Positions 36,436-46,281 are shown, counted from the first letter of the stretch. The stretch: 64,000 bases of DNA from an uncultured SAR86 cluster bacterium (GCA_902583575.1 CACHWY010000002.1:124001-188000), one strand, 5' to 3'. Numbers and translations are program-made. The notes: generated by a model not told the origin, from the sequence alone.

Positions 36436-36496
36436 ATGTATAGTCCTTTAAAAACAGCATGTAATTCTATCTTAGAAACAAGCTTGCTGATAGTAT

Positions 36497-37303
36497 ATGT
36501 ATATGAAAAATTATTATGCATTGATAACTGGAGCATCTTCGGGAATAGGCTTGGAGATTGCTAAAAATCTTGCTAGAAGAGGCTATAACTTAATTTTAAC
36601 GGCTCGTCGAAAAGAATTGCTTGAATCACTTGCTAAAGAAATTACTGATAAAAATAGTGTTCACGTTGATCTTATCTCTATGGATTTAAGTAAATATGAG
36701 GCGCCAAAAGAAATATTTGAATTTTGTGAATCTAAAAACTATCAAGTAGATCTTCTAGTCAATAATGCTGGATATGGCATAAAGACATCTTTTCATAATA
36801 CAAGCATCGAAGATGAAGAAAATTTTATAAGAGTTTTAGGCACATCTGTGATTATGCTGACTAAGTTGTTTATTCCAAACATGATTAAAAATGGCGTAGG
36901 TAAAATAATGATTGTCTCATCAGTAGCATCATTTGCTGCACCTTCAGCAATACAACCATTGTATGGCCCTATAAAAACTTTTATGAATAGATTTAGCGAT
37001 TCCATTAATATTAATTACAAGCATAAAGGAATTACTTCAACATCAGTTTGTCCTGGTTTTACAGTAACGGGCTTTCATACTGCAAGTGGAGTTCAAGAGC
37101 AAATGGATAGAGTCCCTAAGTTCATGGTATTTTCCGCTGAAAGAATTGCTAAAGAAGCAGTTGATGCAACTTTGGCTGGTAAAAGTTTATGCGTGCCAAC
37201 AAAAACATATAAATTTTTAGTATTTATGCTTAAGAATCTTCCTCAATCAGTCTTAAGACTGATTGGAACAGGGCTTGCTCCGGGAAGGTACGATAGAAAT
37301 TAA
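36497..37303 (+). CDS. short-chain dehydrogenase/reductase
   Basis: 268 aa Rossmann enzyme. The cofactor motif TGASSGIGLEIA is at residues 12-23, NNAGYGI follows, then the catalytic Ser region (VSSVASFAAPS) and YxxxK (YGPIK). It is most like the DltE/YqjQ group of oxidoreductases, and the substrate cannot be told from sequence. The listed ATG may be replaced by the ATG two codons later (36503). The gene is preceded by a TATA-rich stretch and ends at the convergent metallo-beta-lactamase-fold gene with no gap. Confidence 0.9.
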   Translation: MYMKNYYALITGASSGIGLEIAKNLARRGYNLILTARRKELLESLAKEITDKNSVHVDLISMDLSKYEAPKEIFEFCESKNYQVDLLVNNAGYGIKTSFHNTSIEDEENFIRVLGTSVIMLTKLFIPNMIKNGVGKIMIVSSVASFAAPSAIQPLYGPIKTFMNRFSDSININYKHKGITSTSVCPGFTVTGFHTASGVQEQMDRVPKFMVFSAERIAKEAVDATLAGKSLCVPTKTYKFLVFMLKNLPQSVLRLIGTGLAPGRYDRN

Positions 37304-37954
37304 TTAAATTATTCCAAGAGCTTGATCTGATACAAAGGGGTTGGATAATCTTTCTGCTTCAAAAGTAGACATCGGCCCGTGACCAGGAATGAATTCAATA
37401 TCTTTGCCAAGCGGCCATAGCTTTTCTTTAACTGAGTTTATAAGTTGGTCATAATTTCCACCTGGCAAGTCAGTTCTTCCAATTGAACCATTAAAAAGTA
37501 CATCGCCGACTATAGCTAATTTATTTTCTTCATTATAAAAAATTATATGTCCAGGAGTGTGACCTGGACAAAAGTATACATCTAATTTTTCTTCTCCAAC
37601 TTTCACGATATCACCTTCGTTTAACCATAAATCAGGTTGACAATTTTTAGAAGGAAGTCCAAACATTTGACCTTGTTCTTGAAGACCATCAAGTAAAAAT
37701 TTATCTTCAATATGTGGACCATGAATTTCTACTTTTAGTATTTCAGATAATTCGGTTGCACCACCAGCATGGTCTATGTGTCCATGGGTTAAAAGAATTT
37801 TTTCAGGTATTAAATTATTATTCTTGGCAATTTCTAAAAGAATCTCAATATCTCCACCAGGGTCAACGATTGCGCATTTATTAGTAGTTGAACAATAAAT
37901 AATTGATGCATTTTGTTGAAAAAGAGTGACTGATTGAACTAAAGCTTTTAACAT
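37304..37954 (-). CDS. MBL-fold metallohydrolase, glyoxalase II-like
   Basis: 216 aa. The zinc motif THGHIDHAGG is near residue 56, with later ligands in the segments FCPGHTPGH, VGDVLF and FIPGHGP. The length and the absence of the C-terminal glyoxalase II domain match the short YcbL type (a type II glyoxalase-like thiolesterase) rather than GloB. It probably hydrolyses S-lactoylglutathione or a related thioester. It converges with the SDR gene and is divergent from the next membrane protein. Confidence 0.9.
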   Translation of the reverse strand: MLKALVQSVTLFQQNASIIYCSTTNKCAIVDPGGDIEILLEIAKNNNLIPEKILLTHGHIDHAGGATELSEILKVEIHGPHIEDKFLLDGLQEQGQMFGLPSKNCQPDLWLNEGDIVKVGEEKLDVYFCPGHTPGHIIFYNEENKLAIVGDVLFNGSIGRTDLPGGNYDQLINSVKEKLWPLGKDIEFIPGHGPMSTFEAERLSNPFVSDQALGII

Positions 37955-37989
37955 AATTATTTTATAATATATGTATTAATTATATAAAA

Positions 37990-39711
37990 ATGAATACCAA
38001 ACATACAGAATCAAAATTATTAACTAGACAGGCCTCAAAAGAGGAAAATGATTTATTAATTTCAAGAATAGGCTCTACTTATGAAGCAGCTAAACTAAGA
38101 AATACTTTATATGACAAATCGCCTGAAAATTTTCACACTCCAGTAGAGTTTTCATGGAGTGCTTTTTGGAAAACTTTCATTTATGAAAATTTACCTCCAG
38201 TATTTTTTTCACCAATAGCAGCAATTTATTTAGAAGGTTCTCTTTCAAGGGCTTGGCATGTCTCACAAAATAGAAACCTATGTGCTTTATCTACTCAACA
38301 CAATCCTTTACTGGCAATAATAATTTCTTGGTTAATTGTATACCCAGGTTCATGGTTGATAACCATAGCCTTGTTATTGGCATTATTTACAGATACTCAA
38401 TTAATTCAGAATATAGATACCTTTCAAATATGTTTGGCTTACTTATGTTTGGTTATGAGAAGACTTATTATTTCAGCTAAATATGGATTTTTTAGACCTG
38501 AAGAATTAGAAAGACTCTGTCATCCAGCTCCAGAATGGAGTAATGATAAGACACAAAGAAAATTTATTGGTCAGGGATGGAGCAATCCTGAGAAATTTCC
38601 TGGATTAATTGAAGATGAAATGACATCAGCAATGGATGAAAATGATATATGTCTTCATGGCATTCCAATTGAAGTAGATGAAAGTGTTGCTGAATTAATT
38701 TCCAAACAAAAGAGTAGTAATATTTTTTCTGCAAAGACATCGGCAACCAAAGAAAAAGAAATATCATCAGCATTTTTTTTATTCAATATTATAAGATCAG
38801 TTTATAAAAAAGATTTTGTTTCAGGATTTAGATTTATACTTTATTCAACAATGTTGGCAATTATTTTTATTCCACTTTTAATAAAATTTGTTTATGGTGT
38901 TTACCTATTTGGCGATAATGCAATCGAAAAATTTATTAGCTCTATGTCAATTTTTGGTTTTGTAATATGTTTCCAACTATTTTTCTTTGGGTTGGTTTGC
39001 GCTATAGACTTTCAACGAAGAATTGAGACAACAAAAAAATTAGGAGAACTTGTCAGATTTCCTGGCATAAAATTCTCATCTTTATTTGAATCAAAAGATG
39101 AGACCAATAATAATTCAAGAATATTTATTGATCTTCAAAAAAGGGTAAATGTTTTTGCATGGATGAATATTAGAAATGTATTAAGATCTTTTGGTGAATC
39201 CTATCTTTATAGAATTGAAAGTTATACAGCAATTTTAGTTTTTTATTCTCTATTTTGTGTTGGTATATTAAATTTAATTGTTTGGACAGAGATGAGACAT
39301 CATATATCAACTATTTATCTTATAGTTGCAATTATTGTATGCATCTCAGGCATAAGCATTTATTCAATATTTAAAGCTATAAAACTTCAATCTTTGAGTC
39401 AAAAACATAGAGATTTTGTAAGAAATGAAATATTTATTATTGAAGAAGAAATTTGTGAGCTAGAAGAAGAAAATACTAATGATGATAGGTTGAATGATCT
39501 TAAAAGCTCAAAAAACCTATTAACACAAGTAGATGCAAATATTAACTATAAAGAACTAATATATAAACCAACAACTATCATGGGATACTCTGCAAATCCA
39601 GGCGTCATTGGATCAGTTCTAGGATTAGTTTTAACTGGTTGTCTTTTTGCTGTTCAGGGTTTTGTATCTACGGGAATAGAATACGATACTGCTGGTTGGT
39701 TTAATTTTTAG
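37990..39711 (+). CDS. multi-pass membrane protein, unidentified
   Basis: 573 aa. Hydrophobic spans occur near residues 70-85, 103-135 (IIISWLIVYPGSWLITIALLLAL), 265-315 (ALYSTMLAIIFIPLL and following), 325-345, 410-455 and 545-565. Between them lie soluble stretches, one coiled-coil-like near 480-515 with EEEICELEEENT. I do not recognise a family. It is neither an ABC permease nor a secondary transporter by any motif I can see. The cytoplasmic loops are large, suggesting a scaffold or lipid-associated role. It stands between a metallohydrolase and folE with its own upstream AT-rich region. Confidence 0.7.
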   Translation: MNTKHTESKLLTRQASKEENDLLISRIGSTYEAAKLRNTLYDKSPENFHTPVEFSWSAFWKTFIYENLPPVFFSPIAAIYLEGSLSRAWHVSQNRNLCALSTQHNPLLAIIISWLIVYPGSWLITIALLLALFTDTQLIQNIDTFQICLAYLCLVMRRLIISAKYGFFRPEELERLCHPAPEWSNDKTQRKFIGQGWSNPEKFPGLIEDEMTSAMDENDICLHGIPIEVDESVAELISKQKSSNIFSAKTSATKEKEISSAFFLFNIIRSVYKKDFVSGFRFILYSTMLAIIFIPLLIKFVYGVYLFGDNAIEKFISSMSIFGFVICFQLFFFGLVCAIDFQRRIETTKKLGELVRFPGIKFSSLFESKDETNNNSRIFIDLQKRVNVFAWMNIRNVLRSFGESYLYRIESYTAILVFYSLFCVGILNLIVWTEMRHHISTIYLIVAIIVCISGISIYSIFKAIKLQSLSQKHRDFVRNEIFIIEEEICELEEENTNDDRLNDLKSSKNLLTQVDANINYKELIYKPTTIMGYSANPGVIGSVLGLVLTGCLFAVQGFVSTGIEYDTAGWFNF

Positions 39712-39757
39712 AAAAATGCTATAAAATATGCATTTTTAACATTAATGGAATACAAAA

Positions 39758-40402
39758 ATGAGTAAAAAAGTATCTAAAGAAGAGGCTTTAAAGGCTGTAA
39801 AAACTATTACCAAAGAGATTTCAGAGAGCTCGCTTGAGCAAGAGGCTCTTGAGGCAGTCAGAACCTTGATACTTTGGGCTGGAGATGATCCTGAAAGAGA
39901 AGGGCTAATAGATACTCCTAAAAGGGTTGTTAAAGCATATAAAGAATTCTTTTCCGGATATGAAGAAGATCCAGAAGAGATATTAAGCAGAACTTTTGAA
40001 GAAGTTGAAGGTTATGATGATGCGGTAATTGTTAGAAACATAAGAGTAGAATCTCATTGTGAGCATCATATGGTTCCAATTGTAGGAGTTGCACATATTG
40101 GCTATATTCCAAAAAAGAGAGTTGTTGGAATAAGTAAATTGGCAAGATTGGTAGATTTGTTTGGAAAAAGACTTCAGACACAAGAAACAATGACTGCGCA
40201 AATTGCAGATACAATTGATAAAGTTCTTCAACCAAAAGGAGTTGCCGTAGTTATAGATGCTAATCATCAATGCATGAGCACAAGAGGTGTCCATAAAACC
40301 GAATCTAGCACTATTACTTCAAGGATGTTAGGAACTTTTAGATCAGATAGTAAAGCAAGAGAAGAATTCATAAGTCTTATTCATTCACCAAAAAATCTTT
40401 AA
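39758..40402 (+). CDS. folE: GTP cyclohydrolase I
   Basis: 214 aa. The zinc ligands and active-site motifs are all present: ESHCEHHMVPIVG (Cys and His), QTQETMTAQIADT and the second Cys in QCMSTRGV. The N-terminal extension of about 20 residues is lysine-rich. It converts GTP to 7,8-dihydroneopterin triphosphate, the first step of folate synthesis and, with a QueD-type enzyme, of queuosine. A QueD-like gene lies two genes downstream. It is followed directly by the Maf-like gene. Confidence 0.97.
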   Translation: MSKKVSKEEALKAVKTITKEISESSLEQEALEAVRTLILWAGDDPEREGLIDTPKRVVKAYKEFFSGYEEDPEEILSRTFEEVEGYDDAVIVRNIRVESHCEHHMVPIVGVAHIGYIPKKRVVGISKLARLVDLFGKRLQTQETMTAQIADTIDKVLQPKGVAVVIDANHQCMSTRGVHKTESSTITSRMLGTFRSDSKAREEFISLIHSPKNL

Positions 40403-41026
40403 ATGAATAGGTCTCTGGAATATTCCAGTATTAAGCCTAATATTCCTATTATTCTTGCATCTGGATCAGATAGCAGAAAACAAATGCTTGAAGAAGCAGG
40501 AATTATTTTTGAGGTTATAGTTTCTTCTGCTGATGAAGAATTAATTAAGAATGAAATTTCATCGCTGCCATTTAATGAGCAAGTAATTCATCTAGCAAAA
40601 GCTAAAGCAAAATTAATAAGCAAAAAACACCCAGATAATATTGTAATTGGCGGAGACCAGATGTGTGTGCTTGGAGAAAAATTACTCCATAAACCAGGCT
40701 CAAAGGATAGAGCCATAGAAAGTCTCAAACTTTTATCAAATCAAACACATTTTCAGCATAGCGGAGTTTGTATTTATAAGAACAATGATTGTATTTGGGA
40801 ATATTCTGAGTCAGTAGAGCTTAAAATGCATGATCTAAAAGAAACGGAGATTGAGAATTATGTTGAAATGGAAAATCCAATAAATGCAGCAGGATCTTAT
40901 AAGTTTGAATCTTTAGGATGTAATTTATTTTCCTATGTGGGTGGTTCTTCATTCACAGTAAGAGGTATGCCACTAATACCATTATTAAATGCTTTAAGGG
41001 AACTGGATATAATTGATTTAAAATGA
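40403..41026 (+). CDS. Maf-like nucleoside triphosphate pyrophosphatase
   Basis: 207 aa. It has the Maf signature near the N-terminus (ILASGSDSRKQMLEEAG) and the later motifs VIGGDQMCV and NAAGSYKFESLG. These proteins hydrolyse non-canonical or excess NTPs such as dTTP, UTP or m7GTP to the monophosphate. The exact subfamily (YhdE or YceF) was not resolved. The ATG follows the folE stop without a gap, so the two are likely co-translated. Confidence 0.9.
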   Translation: MNRSLEYSSIKPNIPIILASGSDSRKQMLEEAGIIFEVIVSSADEELIKNEISSLPFNEQVIHLAKAKAKLISKKHPDNIVIGGDQMCVLGEKLLHKPGSKDRAIESLKLLSNQTHFQHSGVCIYKNNDCIWEYSESVELKMHDLKETEIENYVEMENPINAAGSYKFESLGCNLFSYVGGSSFTVRGMPLIPLLNALRELDIIDLK

Positions 41027-41030
41027 TTTT

Positions 41031-41480
41031 ATGAAAACATATCAAATTATAAAAACATTAGGACCTGAAAATGGATTTACATGTGCATACCGTCAATGGA
41101 GAGCTAAATCTGATTGTAAATATATCCATGGTTATAGCTTAGGTTTTAGGTTTACTATGGAAACTACCGAGCTAGATGAAAATTCATGGGTTTATGATTT
41201 TGGTAGTTTTAAAGATATACGTAAATGGGTTAAGGATAATTTTGACCATACATTATTAATAGCACAAGATGATCCTGAAAAAGATTTTCTTATAAGCTTT
41301 GTTGATAAAAAAATTGCTAAAGTCATAGAGTTCCCTGACGTAGGTTGTGAAAAGTTTGCTGAATATACTTACAATTTTGTTAATGAATATATTTCATCAG
41401 AAACTAGTGGACGGGTAAAATTAATTTCAGTTGAAGTTTTTGAGCATGGAGCCAATAGTGCAGTATTTAAAAATATTTAA
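41031..41480 (+). CDS. 6-carboxytetrahydropterin synthase-like protein with altered zinc ligands
   Basis: 149 aa of the QueD/PTPS fold. In E. coli QueD the zinc is held by the His of AAH and both His of HGH. Here the equivalent segments read TCAYRQW and CKYIHGYSL, so two of the three histidines appear to be tyrosines. The catalytic Cys (SDCKY), the Asp-His pair (FDHTLL) and the Glu (VEVFEHG) are kept. The same pattern exists, as I recall, in a conserved alphaproteobacterial branch. It lies after folE and Maf, which fits a pterin role, but the activity may not be the classic queuosine step. Confidence 0.78.
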   Translation: MKTYQIIKTLGPENGFTCAYRQWRAKSDCKYIHGYSLGFRFTMETTELDENSWVYDFGSFKDIRKWVKDNFDHTLLIAQDDPEKDFLISFVDKKIAKVIEFPDVGCEKFAEYTYNFVNEYISSETSGRVKLISVEVFEHGANSAVFKNI

Positions 41481-42831
41481 TACATTAAATAGCAAAAAAG
41501 AAACATTTAAACCTATTGATTCTAATCATGTGAAAATATATGCATGCGGACCAACCGTTTATAACTATGCTCATATAGGCAATGCAAGAATGGCGGTTGT
41601 TTTTGATACTTTTGTAAGGACGCTAAAGGCTGTTTATCCAAAAGTAACCTATGTATCTAATATTACAGATATCGACGATAAGATTATTGAAGCAGCAAAA
41701 GAACAAAAGGTTGAAATATCTCAAATAACAGACAAGTACACTAAAATTTATAACGAGGATATGGCAAGACTTAATGTTTTAGTACCAGATGTTCAACCTA
41801 AGGCTACAGAATTTATCCCGGAAATGATTAATTTAATTGAAGATTTGATTAGTAAAGATTTTGCATATGAAAAAGAAGGACATGTCTTATTTCATGTGCC
41901 TTTGTATTTAAATTATGGAAAATTATCAAATAGAAATAGGGAAGAACAGATAGCTGGTAGCAGAGTAGAGGTAGCACCTTTTAAAAAACATCCAGCAGAT
42001 TTTATTTTATGGAAACCAAGTGATGATACACAACCTGGATGGGATTCTCCATGGGGCTTTGGGAGACCAGGATGGCATACAGAATGCTCAGCTATGTCTG
42101 AAAAAACACTTGGACTGCCATTTGATATACATGGAGGGGGAAGGGACTTAATTTTTCCACATCATGAAAATGAAATTGCACAAAGTTGTTGTTCTTCAGC
42201 AAATATCGATGATCCAACTTCTTATGCTAGATATTGGATGCATAATGGATTTGTTACGATTGATGGAGAAAAAATGTCCAAATCTCTTGGCAATATTATT
42301 TTAGTAAAAGATTTAATTGAACATCATCATGGGGAGGTTATTAGGTTGGCACTTTTATCATCTCACTACAGACAGGGATTGGATTGGAATGAAAAAATAA
42401 TACACCAATCTAAAAAATTATTAGATAAACTTTATGCCATTCTTAAAGATCTAGATAATACCGATCAAGACGATGCAATTCTATTAAATAAAGATGTAAT
42501 TGGACCATTAATGGATGATTTAAATACACCCGGGCTAATTGCAGAATTAAATAAAATAGTTAAAGAATTTAGCACAATAAAAGATGAAGAAAAGCCAGCT
42601 GTTAAATCAAAATTAATCTTTATTGGATCGACACTTGGAATTCTTGGAGATAAAAATTTTAATCATGTTTCTGATAAATTTAAAAATAAAATAGAAGAAC
42701 TAATTCAAAAAAGAACAGAGGCTAAGCAGGATAAAAATTTTGATAAAGCAGATGAAATAAGGCAAGAACTACTAGACCTAGGGGTTGAAATAAAGGATAC
42801 CAGCGATGGAACTAATTGGAATCTTAAATAG
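41458..42831 (+). CDS. cysS: cysteinyl-tRNA synthetase
   Basis: 457 aa from the GTG at 41458. I chose this start because GGAG lies 6 bp upstream and the product then begins MQYLKIFNTL, matching the usual N-terminus of the enzyme; the frame is open to 41431. Motifs are the class I HIGH-like AHIGN, zinc ligands in YACGPTVY, GWHTECSAM and PHHENEIAQ, and KMSKSLGN. It overlaps the QueD-like gene by 23 bp. The next gene starts with GTG sharing a base with its TAG stop. Confidence 0.97.
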   Translation: MQYLKIFNTLNSKKETFKPIDSNHVKIYACGPTVYNYAHIGNARMAVVFDTFVRTLKAVYPKVTYVSNITDIDDKIIEAAKEQKVEISQITDKYTKIYNEDMARLNVLVPDVQPKATEFIPEMINLIEDLISKDFAYEKEGHVLFHVPLYLNYGKLSNRNREEQIAGSRVEVAPFKKHPADFILWKPSDDTQPGWDSPWGFGRPGWHTECSAMSEKTLGLPFDIHGGGRDLIFPHHENEIAQSCCSSANIDDPTSYARYWMHNGFVTIDGEKMSKSLGNIILVKDLIEHHHGEVIRLALLSSHYRQGLDWNEKIIHQSKKLLDKLYAILKDLDNTDQDDAILLNKDVIGPLMDDLNTPGLIAELNKIVKEFSTIKDEEKPAVKSKLIFIGSTLGILGDKNFNHVSDKFKNKIEELIQKRTEAKQDKNFDKADEIRQELLDLGVEIKDTSDGTNWNLK

Positions 42832-43430
42832 TGGGAATTCATCAAACAATTAATCTTCCTGAATCATATACAGACCTAGATCAAACTCTTAACAGCGCTG
42901 ATTTAATATTTTCTGATGCTGTTGCTAATGCAACGACTCTTTTTCATACCCCAGTAGTATCTTCAATCAAAGGAAAAGAACTTGTGTCAAGAGTGATGGT
43001 TTTAAGAGAGTTTAATTTAACTAATAAAATGATGAGATTCCATACTGATTATAGGGCCGCTAAAATAAAACAATTTACAGAAAATAATAATGTATCTGTA
43101 ATAGGTTATGATCCAGATTTAAAAATACAAATAAAATTACAAGGAAAAATTAGAGTCCATCATGCTGATGAGGTTACTGAGTCAGCATGGAAAGAATCTA
43201 ATGCACGCTCAAAGAAATGTTATTCAATAAAAGATGGATCAACAAAAGAAATACTAGAACCATCTGACTATGATATTCAAGACTTTGAAGTAGAAGATGG
43301 TTATGAAAATTTTGCTGTTTTAATTTTTAATTTTAATACTTTAGAATTTTTATATTTAAAGAGTTCAGGTCATAGACGAGCAATCCATAGATGGGAAGAT
43401 GATTTAAAATCAACTTGGTTAGTCCCTTAA
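42831..43430 (+). CDS. pyridoxamine 5'-phosphate oxidase-like FMN-binding protein
   Basis: 199 aa split-barrel fold. The N-terminal half reads LVSRVMVLREFNLTNKMMRFHTDYRAAK, like the FMN-binding strands of PNPOx-type proteins. The C-terminal SSGHRRAIHRWEDD resembles the end of the family (RRxLWRR-like). Because it is diverged in the substrate region, an authentic PdxH role is not certain; it could be another FMN-linked reductase. GTG start, overlapping cysS by one base. Confidence 0.72.
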   Translation: MGIHQTINLPESYTDLDQTLNSADLIFSDAVANATTLFHTPVVSSIKGKELVSRVMVLREFNLTNKMMRFHTDYRAAKIKQFTENNNVSVIGYDPDLKIQIKLQGKIRVHHADEVTESAWKESNARSKKCYSIKDGSTKEILEPSDYDIQDFEVEDGYENFAVLIFNFNTLEFLYLKSSGHRRAIHRWEDDLKSTWLVP

Positions 43431-43486
43431 TACAATAAATAATGTATTATTTATACTCATTTTTAAATTTTATCGAGGAGAAAGAA

Positions 43487-43972
43487 ATGAAAAAAATATT
43501 TTTATTAAGTATTTTAGTTTTTGCTACAGGCTCTATCTTTGCTGATGGGCATACAGCGGATGAAAAACAGGTCTTAAAGGCTTTGGCTGAATATTTTGAT
43601 GCTAGGAATGATCAAGATTGGGAAAAAGCTGTCACATTTGAAAGTAAAGCTGGTACTTATAATACAAACTCTGATGGAAGCTTTCATAAACCGTTAATAA
43701 AACAATCAGCTGAAGATTGGGCTAACTCAAATCAAGGCGGATCTTTAAATATTTATTATCCTGAAGCAGTTATGCTTTCTAAAGATGTAGCTTTTGTTAG
43801 ATTTTATTATGAGGGTATGACAGAAGTTTCTGGTATCACAAAACCTTATAGAACCAGAGTTACAATGACCTGGGTTAAAGAAAATGGAAATTGGGTAACT
43901 AGAACTCAACATTATTCTGCCGCTGCTTATGGAGGTGTCCATATTTCTCAAGCAAGCGATTTCCAAGATTAA
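43487..43972 (+). CDS. secreted SnoaL/NTF2-like protein
   Basis: 161 aa. The ATG at 43487 has a strong GAGGAG 9 bp upstream, and the product starts with a Sec signal (MKKIFLLSILVFATGSIFA) cleaved near residue 19. An open upstream extension to 43442 is therefore not used. The mature domain of about 140 aa has the helix-then-sheet pattern of the DUF4440/SnoaL-like NTF2 fold (LAEYFDARNDQDWEKAVTFE, then RTRVTMTWVKENGNWVTRTQ). Ligand unknown. Its terminator is at 43989-44018. Confidence 0.8.
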   Translation: MKKIFLLSILVFATGSIFADGHTADEKQVLKALAEYFDARNDQDWEKAVTFESKAGTYNTNSDGSFHKPLIKQSAEDWANSNQGGSLNIYYPEAVMLSKDVAFVRFYYEGMTEVSGITKPYRTRVTMTWVKENGNWVTRTQHYSAAAYGGVHISQASDFQD

Positions 43973-43988
43973 TTATTTTTGATTAACG

Positions 43989-44018
43989 AAAAAACCCTCT
44001 TTCATAGAGGGTTTTTTA
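43989..44018 (+). terminator. rho-independent terminator
   Basis: AAAACCCTC (43991-43999) and GAGGGTTTT pair around TTTCATA and are followed by a T-rich stretch. The stem is flanked by A and T runs, so it may also terminate from the other strand, where tRNA-Arg reads toward it. Confidence 0.88.
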
Positions 44019-44019
44019 T

Positions 44020-44094
44020 TGGTGCCCTCTGCAGGAATCGAACCTGCAACTAATCCTTAGGAGGGATTTGTTATATCCATTTAACTAAGAAGGC
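44020..44094 (-). tRNA. tRNA-Arg (CCT)
   Basis: Reading the minus strand, the acceptor stem GCCTTCT pairs with AGAGGGC, with discriminator A and encoded CCA. The anticodon loop CTCCTAA gives anticodon CCT. The D-arm (TTAGTTAAATGGATATAAC) and T-arm (GCAGGTTCGATTCCTGC) are intact. It lies just past the terminator of the NTF2-like gene and is divergent from thrS. Confidence 0.96.
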
Positions 44095-44164
44095 TTTAAA
44101 ATTGTTTTTTATTTCATAATAAATAACTTTATAAAAAAATTGAGATCCAATCTATAATATATAT

Positions 44165-46090
44165 ATGAAAATTACTTTACCTGACAAAAGTGTAAGAGAG
44201 TTACCAGATGGATCGTCTGGTTATGATATAGCAAAAGATATTGGCCCAGGGTTAGCTAAATCCGCTGTGGCAATCATTGTTAACGGCGAAAAAAAAGATT
44301 TACATGATATTATCGAAAAGGATTCAACAGCGTCAATAATTACAATAGATTCAGAAGATGGTCTTGAAATAATGAGACACACTCTTACTGCACAGGTTCT
44401 AGCAAAAGCTTTAAAAAATCTTTATCCAAAATCTTATTTAGCAATTGGACCAACGATTGAAGATGGCTTTTATTATGATATTGAAACAAGTCAATCAATA
44501 TCAGCAGATGATCTTGAGAAAATTGAAAAAGAAATGAATAAAATTATTTCTTCAAAATCATCTATAACAAAGAAAATCGCAAGTAAGAAAGATGCATTAG
44601 AAGTTTTTAAATCCCTTGAAGAGCCATATAAACAAACAATTATAAATGAATCAGATCAAAAAGATAATTTTCAGCTTTATTATCAAGATCAAGATAGTTT
44701 TGTAGATCTATGTAAAGGACCCCATCTACCAAATTTGAGTTTTATAGGATCTTTTAAGTTAACGAAGGTTTCTGGAGCATATTGGAAAGGAGACTCTAAG
44801 AATACTATGCTTACAAGAATTTATGGTACTGCTTGGAATAGTGACAAAGATCTAAATAAGCACTTAAATTCAATTGAAGAAGCGCAAAAAAGAGATCATA
44901 GAAAGCTTGGGAAAGAAATGGATTTGTTTCACTTTCAAGATGAGGCCCCAGGAATGGTCTTTTGGCATCCAGATGGATGGACCATTTATAGACAATTACA
45001 AAACTTTGTAAGACAAAAGATTGAGAGTAATGGTTATGTTGAAATTAATACACCATTAGTAATTGATAGGAAGTTATGGGAAGCATCAGGACATTGGGAT
45101 AAGTATCGAGAAAATATGTTTATCACTGAAATAGATGAAGAGCATGCAAATGAAAAAAGAGTTAATGCATTAAAGCCGATGAACTGTCCTGGCCATGTTC
45201 AAATTTATAATCAAGGAATAAAGTCCTACAAAGATTTGCCATTAAGATTTGCAGAATTTGGTGCCTGTCATAGATATGAGCCATCTGGAACGATGCATGG
45301 GCTCATGAGAGTTCGCGGATTTACTCAGGATGATGGACATATCTTCTGTACAGAGGATCAAATTGAATCAGAAACAGGACTATTTATAAATTTATTATCC
45401 GATATATATGCTGATTTAGGATTTAAAGATTTTAATATTAAATTATCTACAAGACCTGAAGTTAGAGTAGGGTCAGATAAAACATGGGATAAGGCTGAGC
45501 AAGCACTTGAATCAGCAATAAAAAATTTGGGATACCCATATAAGCTGGATGAAGGAGATGGCGCATTTTATGGCCCAAAATTAGATTTTGTTTTAACAGA
45601 TGCAATTGGAAGGGCATGGCAATGTGGCACTTTTCAATTAGATTTTAATTTAGCAGATAGGTTGGATGCTGAATTTGTTGGCGAAGATGGAAAAAAACAT
45701 ATCCCAGTTATGATTCATAGAGCAGTTCTAGGATCTTTTGAGAGGTTTATTGGCATTCTTATAGAAAATTATTCTGGCAAGCTACCTTTTTGGCTTGCTC
45801 CTAAACAGGTTGTAATAGCCTCAATAGTTTCTGAAGTTAACGATTATGTTATGGAAATTCAAGAATTATTTAAAAATAAAGGCATCAGGACTGAAGTAGA
45901 CCTAAGAAATGAAAAAATTAGTTACAAAGTGAGAGAACACAGCTCTAAAAAAGTACCTATTATTTTAGCAATTGGAAAAAATGAAAAAGCTGATAATACT
46001 GTCTCTATAAGAAGAATAGGCAGCAATGATTCGAAAGTGATGGATTTAGATAAAGCAGTTCAAGAAATTACTAAAGAAAATACTATATGA
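44165..46090 (+). CDS. thrS: threonyl-tRNA synthetase
   Basis: 641 aa, the usual length. The TGS domain is at 1-60, the editing domain follows with the [12 protein letters not shown] and YYDIE motifs, and the class II catalytic core contains the Cys zinc ligand in [12 protein letters not shown] and [13 protein letters not shown]. The anticodon-binding domain ends the chain. It charges tRNA-Thr and edits Ser-tRNA-Thr. The ATG start differs from the rare ATT of E. coli thrS. It overlaps yidD by 4 bp (ATGA). No infC or rplT follows, as it would in many gammaproteobacteria. Confidence 0.98.
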   Translation: MKITLPDKSVRELPDGSSGYDIAKDIGPGLAKSAVAIIVNGEKKDLHDIIEKDSTASIITIDSEDGLEIMRHTLTAQVLAKALKNLYPKSYLAIGPTIEDGFYYDIETSQSISADDLEKIEKEMNKIISSKSSITKKIASKKDALEVFKSLEEPYKQTIINESDQKDNFQLYYQDQDSFVDLCKGPHLPNLSFIGSFKLTKVSGAYWKGDSKNTMLTRIYGTAWNSDKDLNKHLNSIEEAQKRDHRKLGKEMDLFHFQDEAPGMVFWHPDGWTIYRQLQNFVRQKIESNGYVEINTPLVIDRKLWEASGHWDKYRENMFITEIDEEHANEKRVNALKPMNCPGHVQIYNQGIKSYKDLPLRFAEFGACHRYEPSGTMHGLMRVRGFTQDDGHIFCTEDQIESETGLFINLLSDIYADLGFKDFNIKLSTRPEVRVGSDKTWDKAEQALESAIKNLGYPYKLDEGDGAFYGPKLDFVLTDAIGRAWQCGTFQLDFNLADRLDAEFVGEDGKKHIPVMIHRAVLGSFERFIGILIENYSGKLPFWLAPKQVVIASIVSEVNDYVMEIQELFKNKGIRTEVDLRNEKISYKVREHSSKKVPIILAIGKNEKADNTVSIRRIGSNDSKVMDLDKAVQEITKENTI

Positions 46091-46281
46091 TTGCTAGAAT
46101 CTTCATACTACCAATAAGGTTCTATAGATACTTTATTTCACCCTTATTTCCTCCTACATGCAGATTTCAGCCCACTTGTTCAGCATATGCTATTGAGGTC
46201 ATTCTAGAAAAAGGGGTTTTTAGGGGCACATTTCTTGCAATACAAAGGGTTTTAAAGTGCCATCCTTGGCATAATTCTTAA
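46087..46281 (+). CDS. yidD: membrane protein insertion efficiency factor YidD
   Basis: 64 aa. The family core is intact: [30 protein letters not shown], with both cysteines, and KCHPWH near the end. It is shorter than the usual 70-85 aa, ending right after the core. YidD helps YidC insert proteins into the inner membrane. Its normal place is between rnpA and yidC; here it is coupled to thrS by an ATGA overlap, which is unusual. Confidence 0.92.
   Translation: MIARIFILPIRFYRYFISPLFPPTCRFQPTCSAYAIEVILEKGVFRGTFLAIQRVLKCHPWHNS

Noticed and set aside
39983-40294. minus-strand ORFs inside folE
   Set aside because: They mirror the catalytic core of folE and show no independent start signals.
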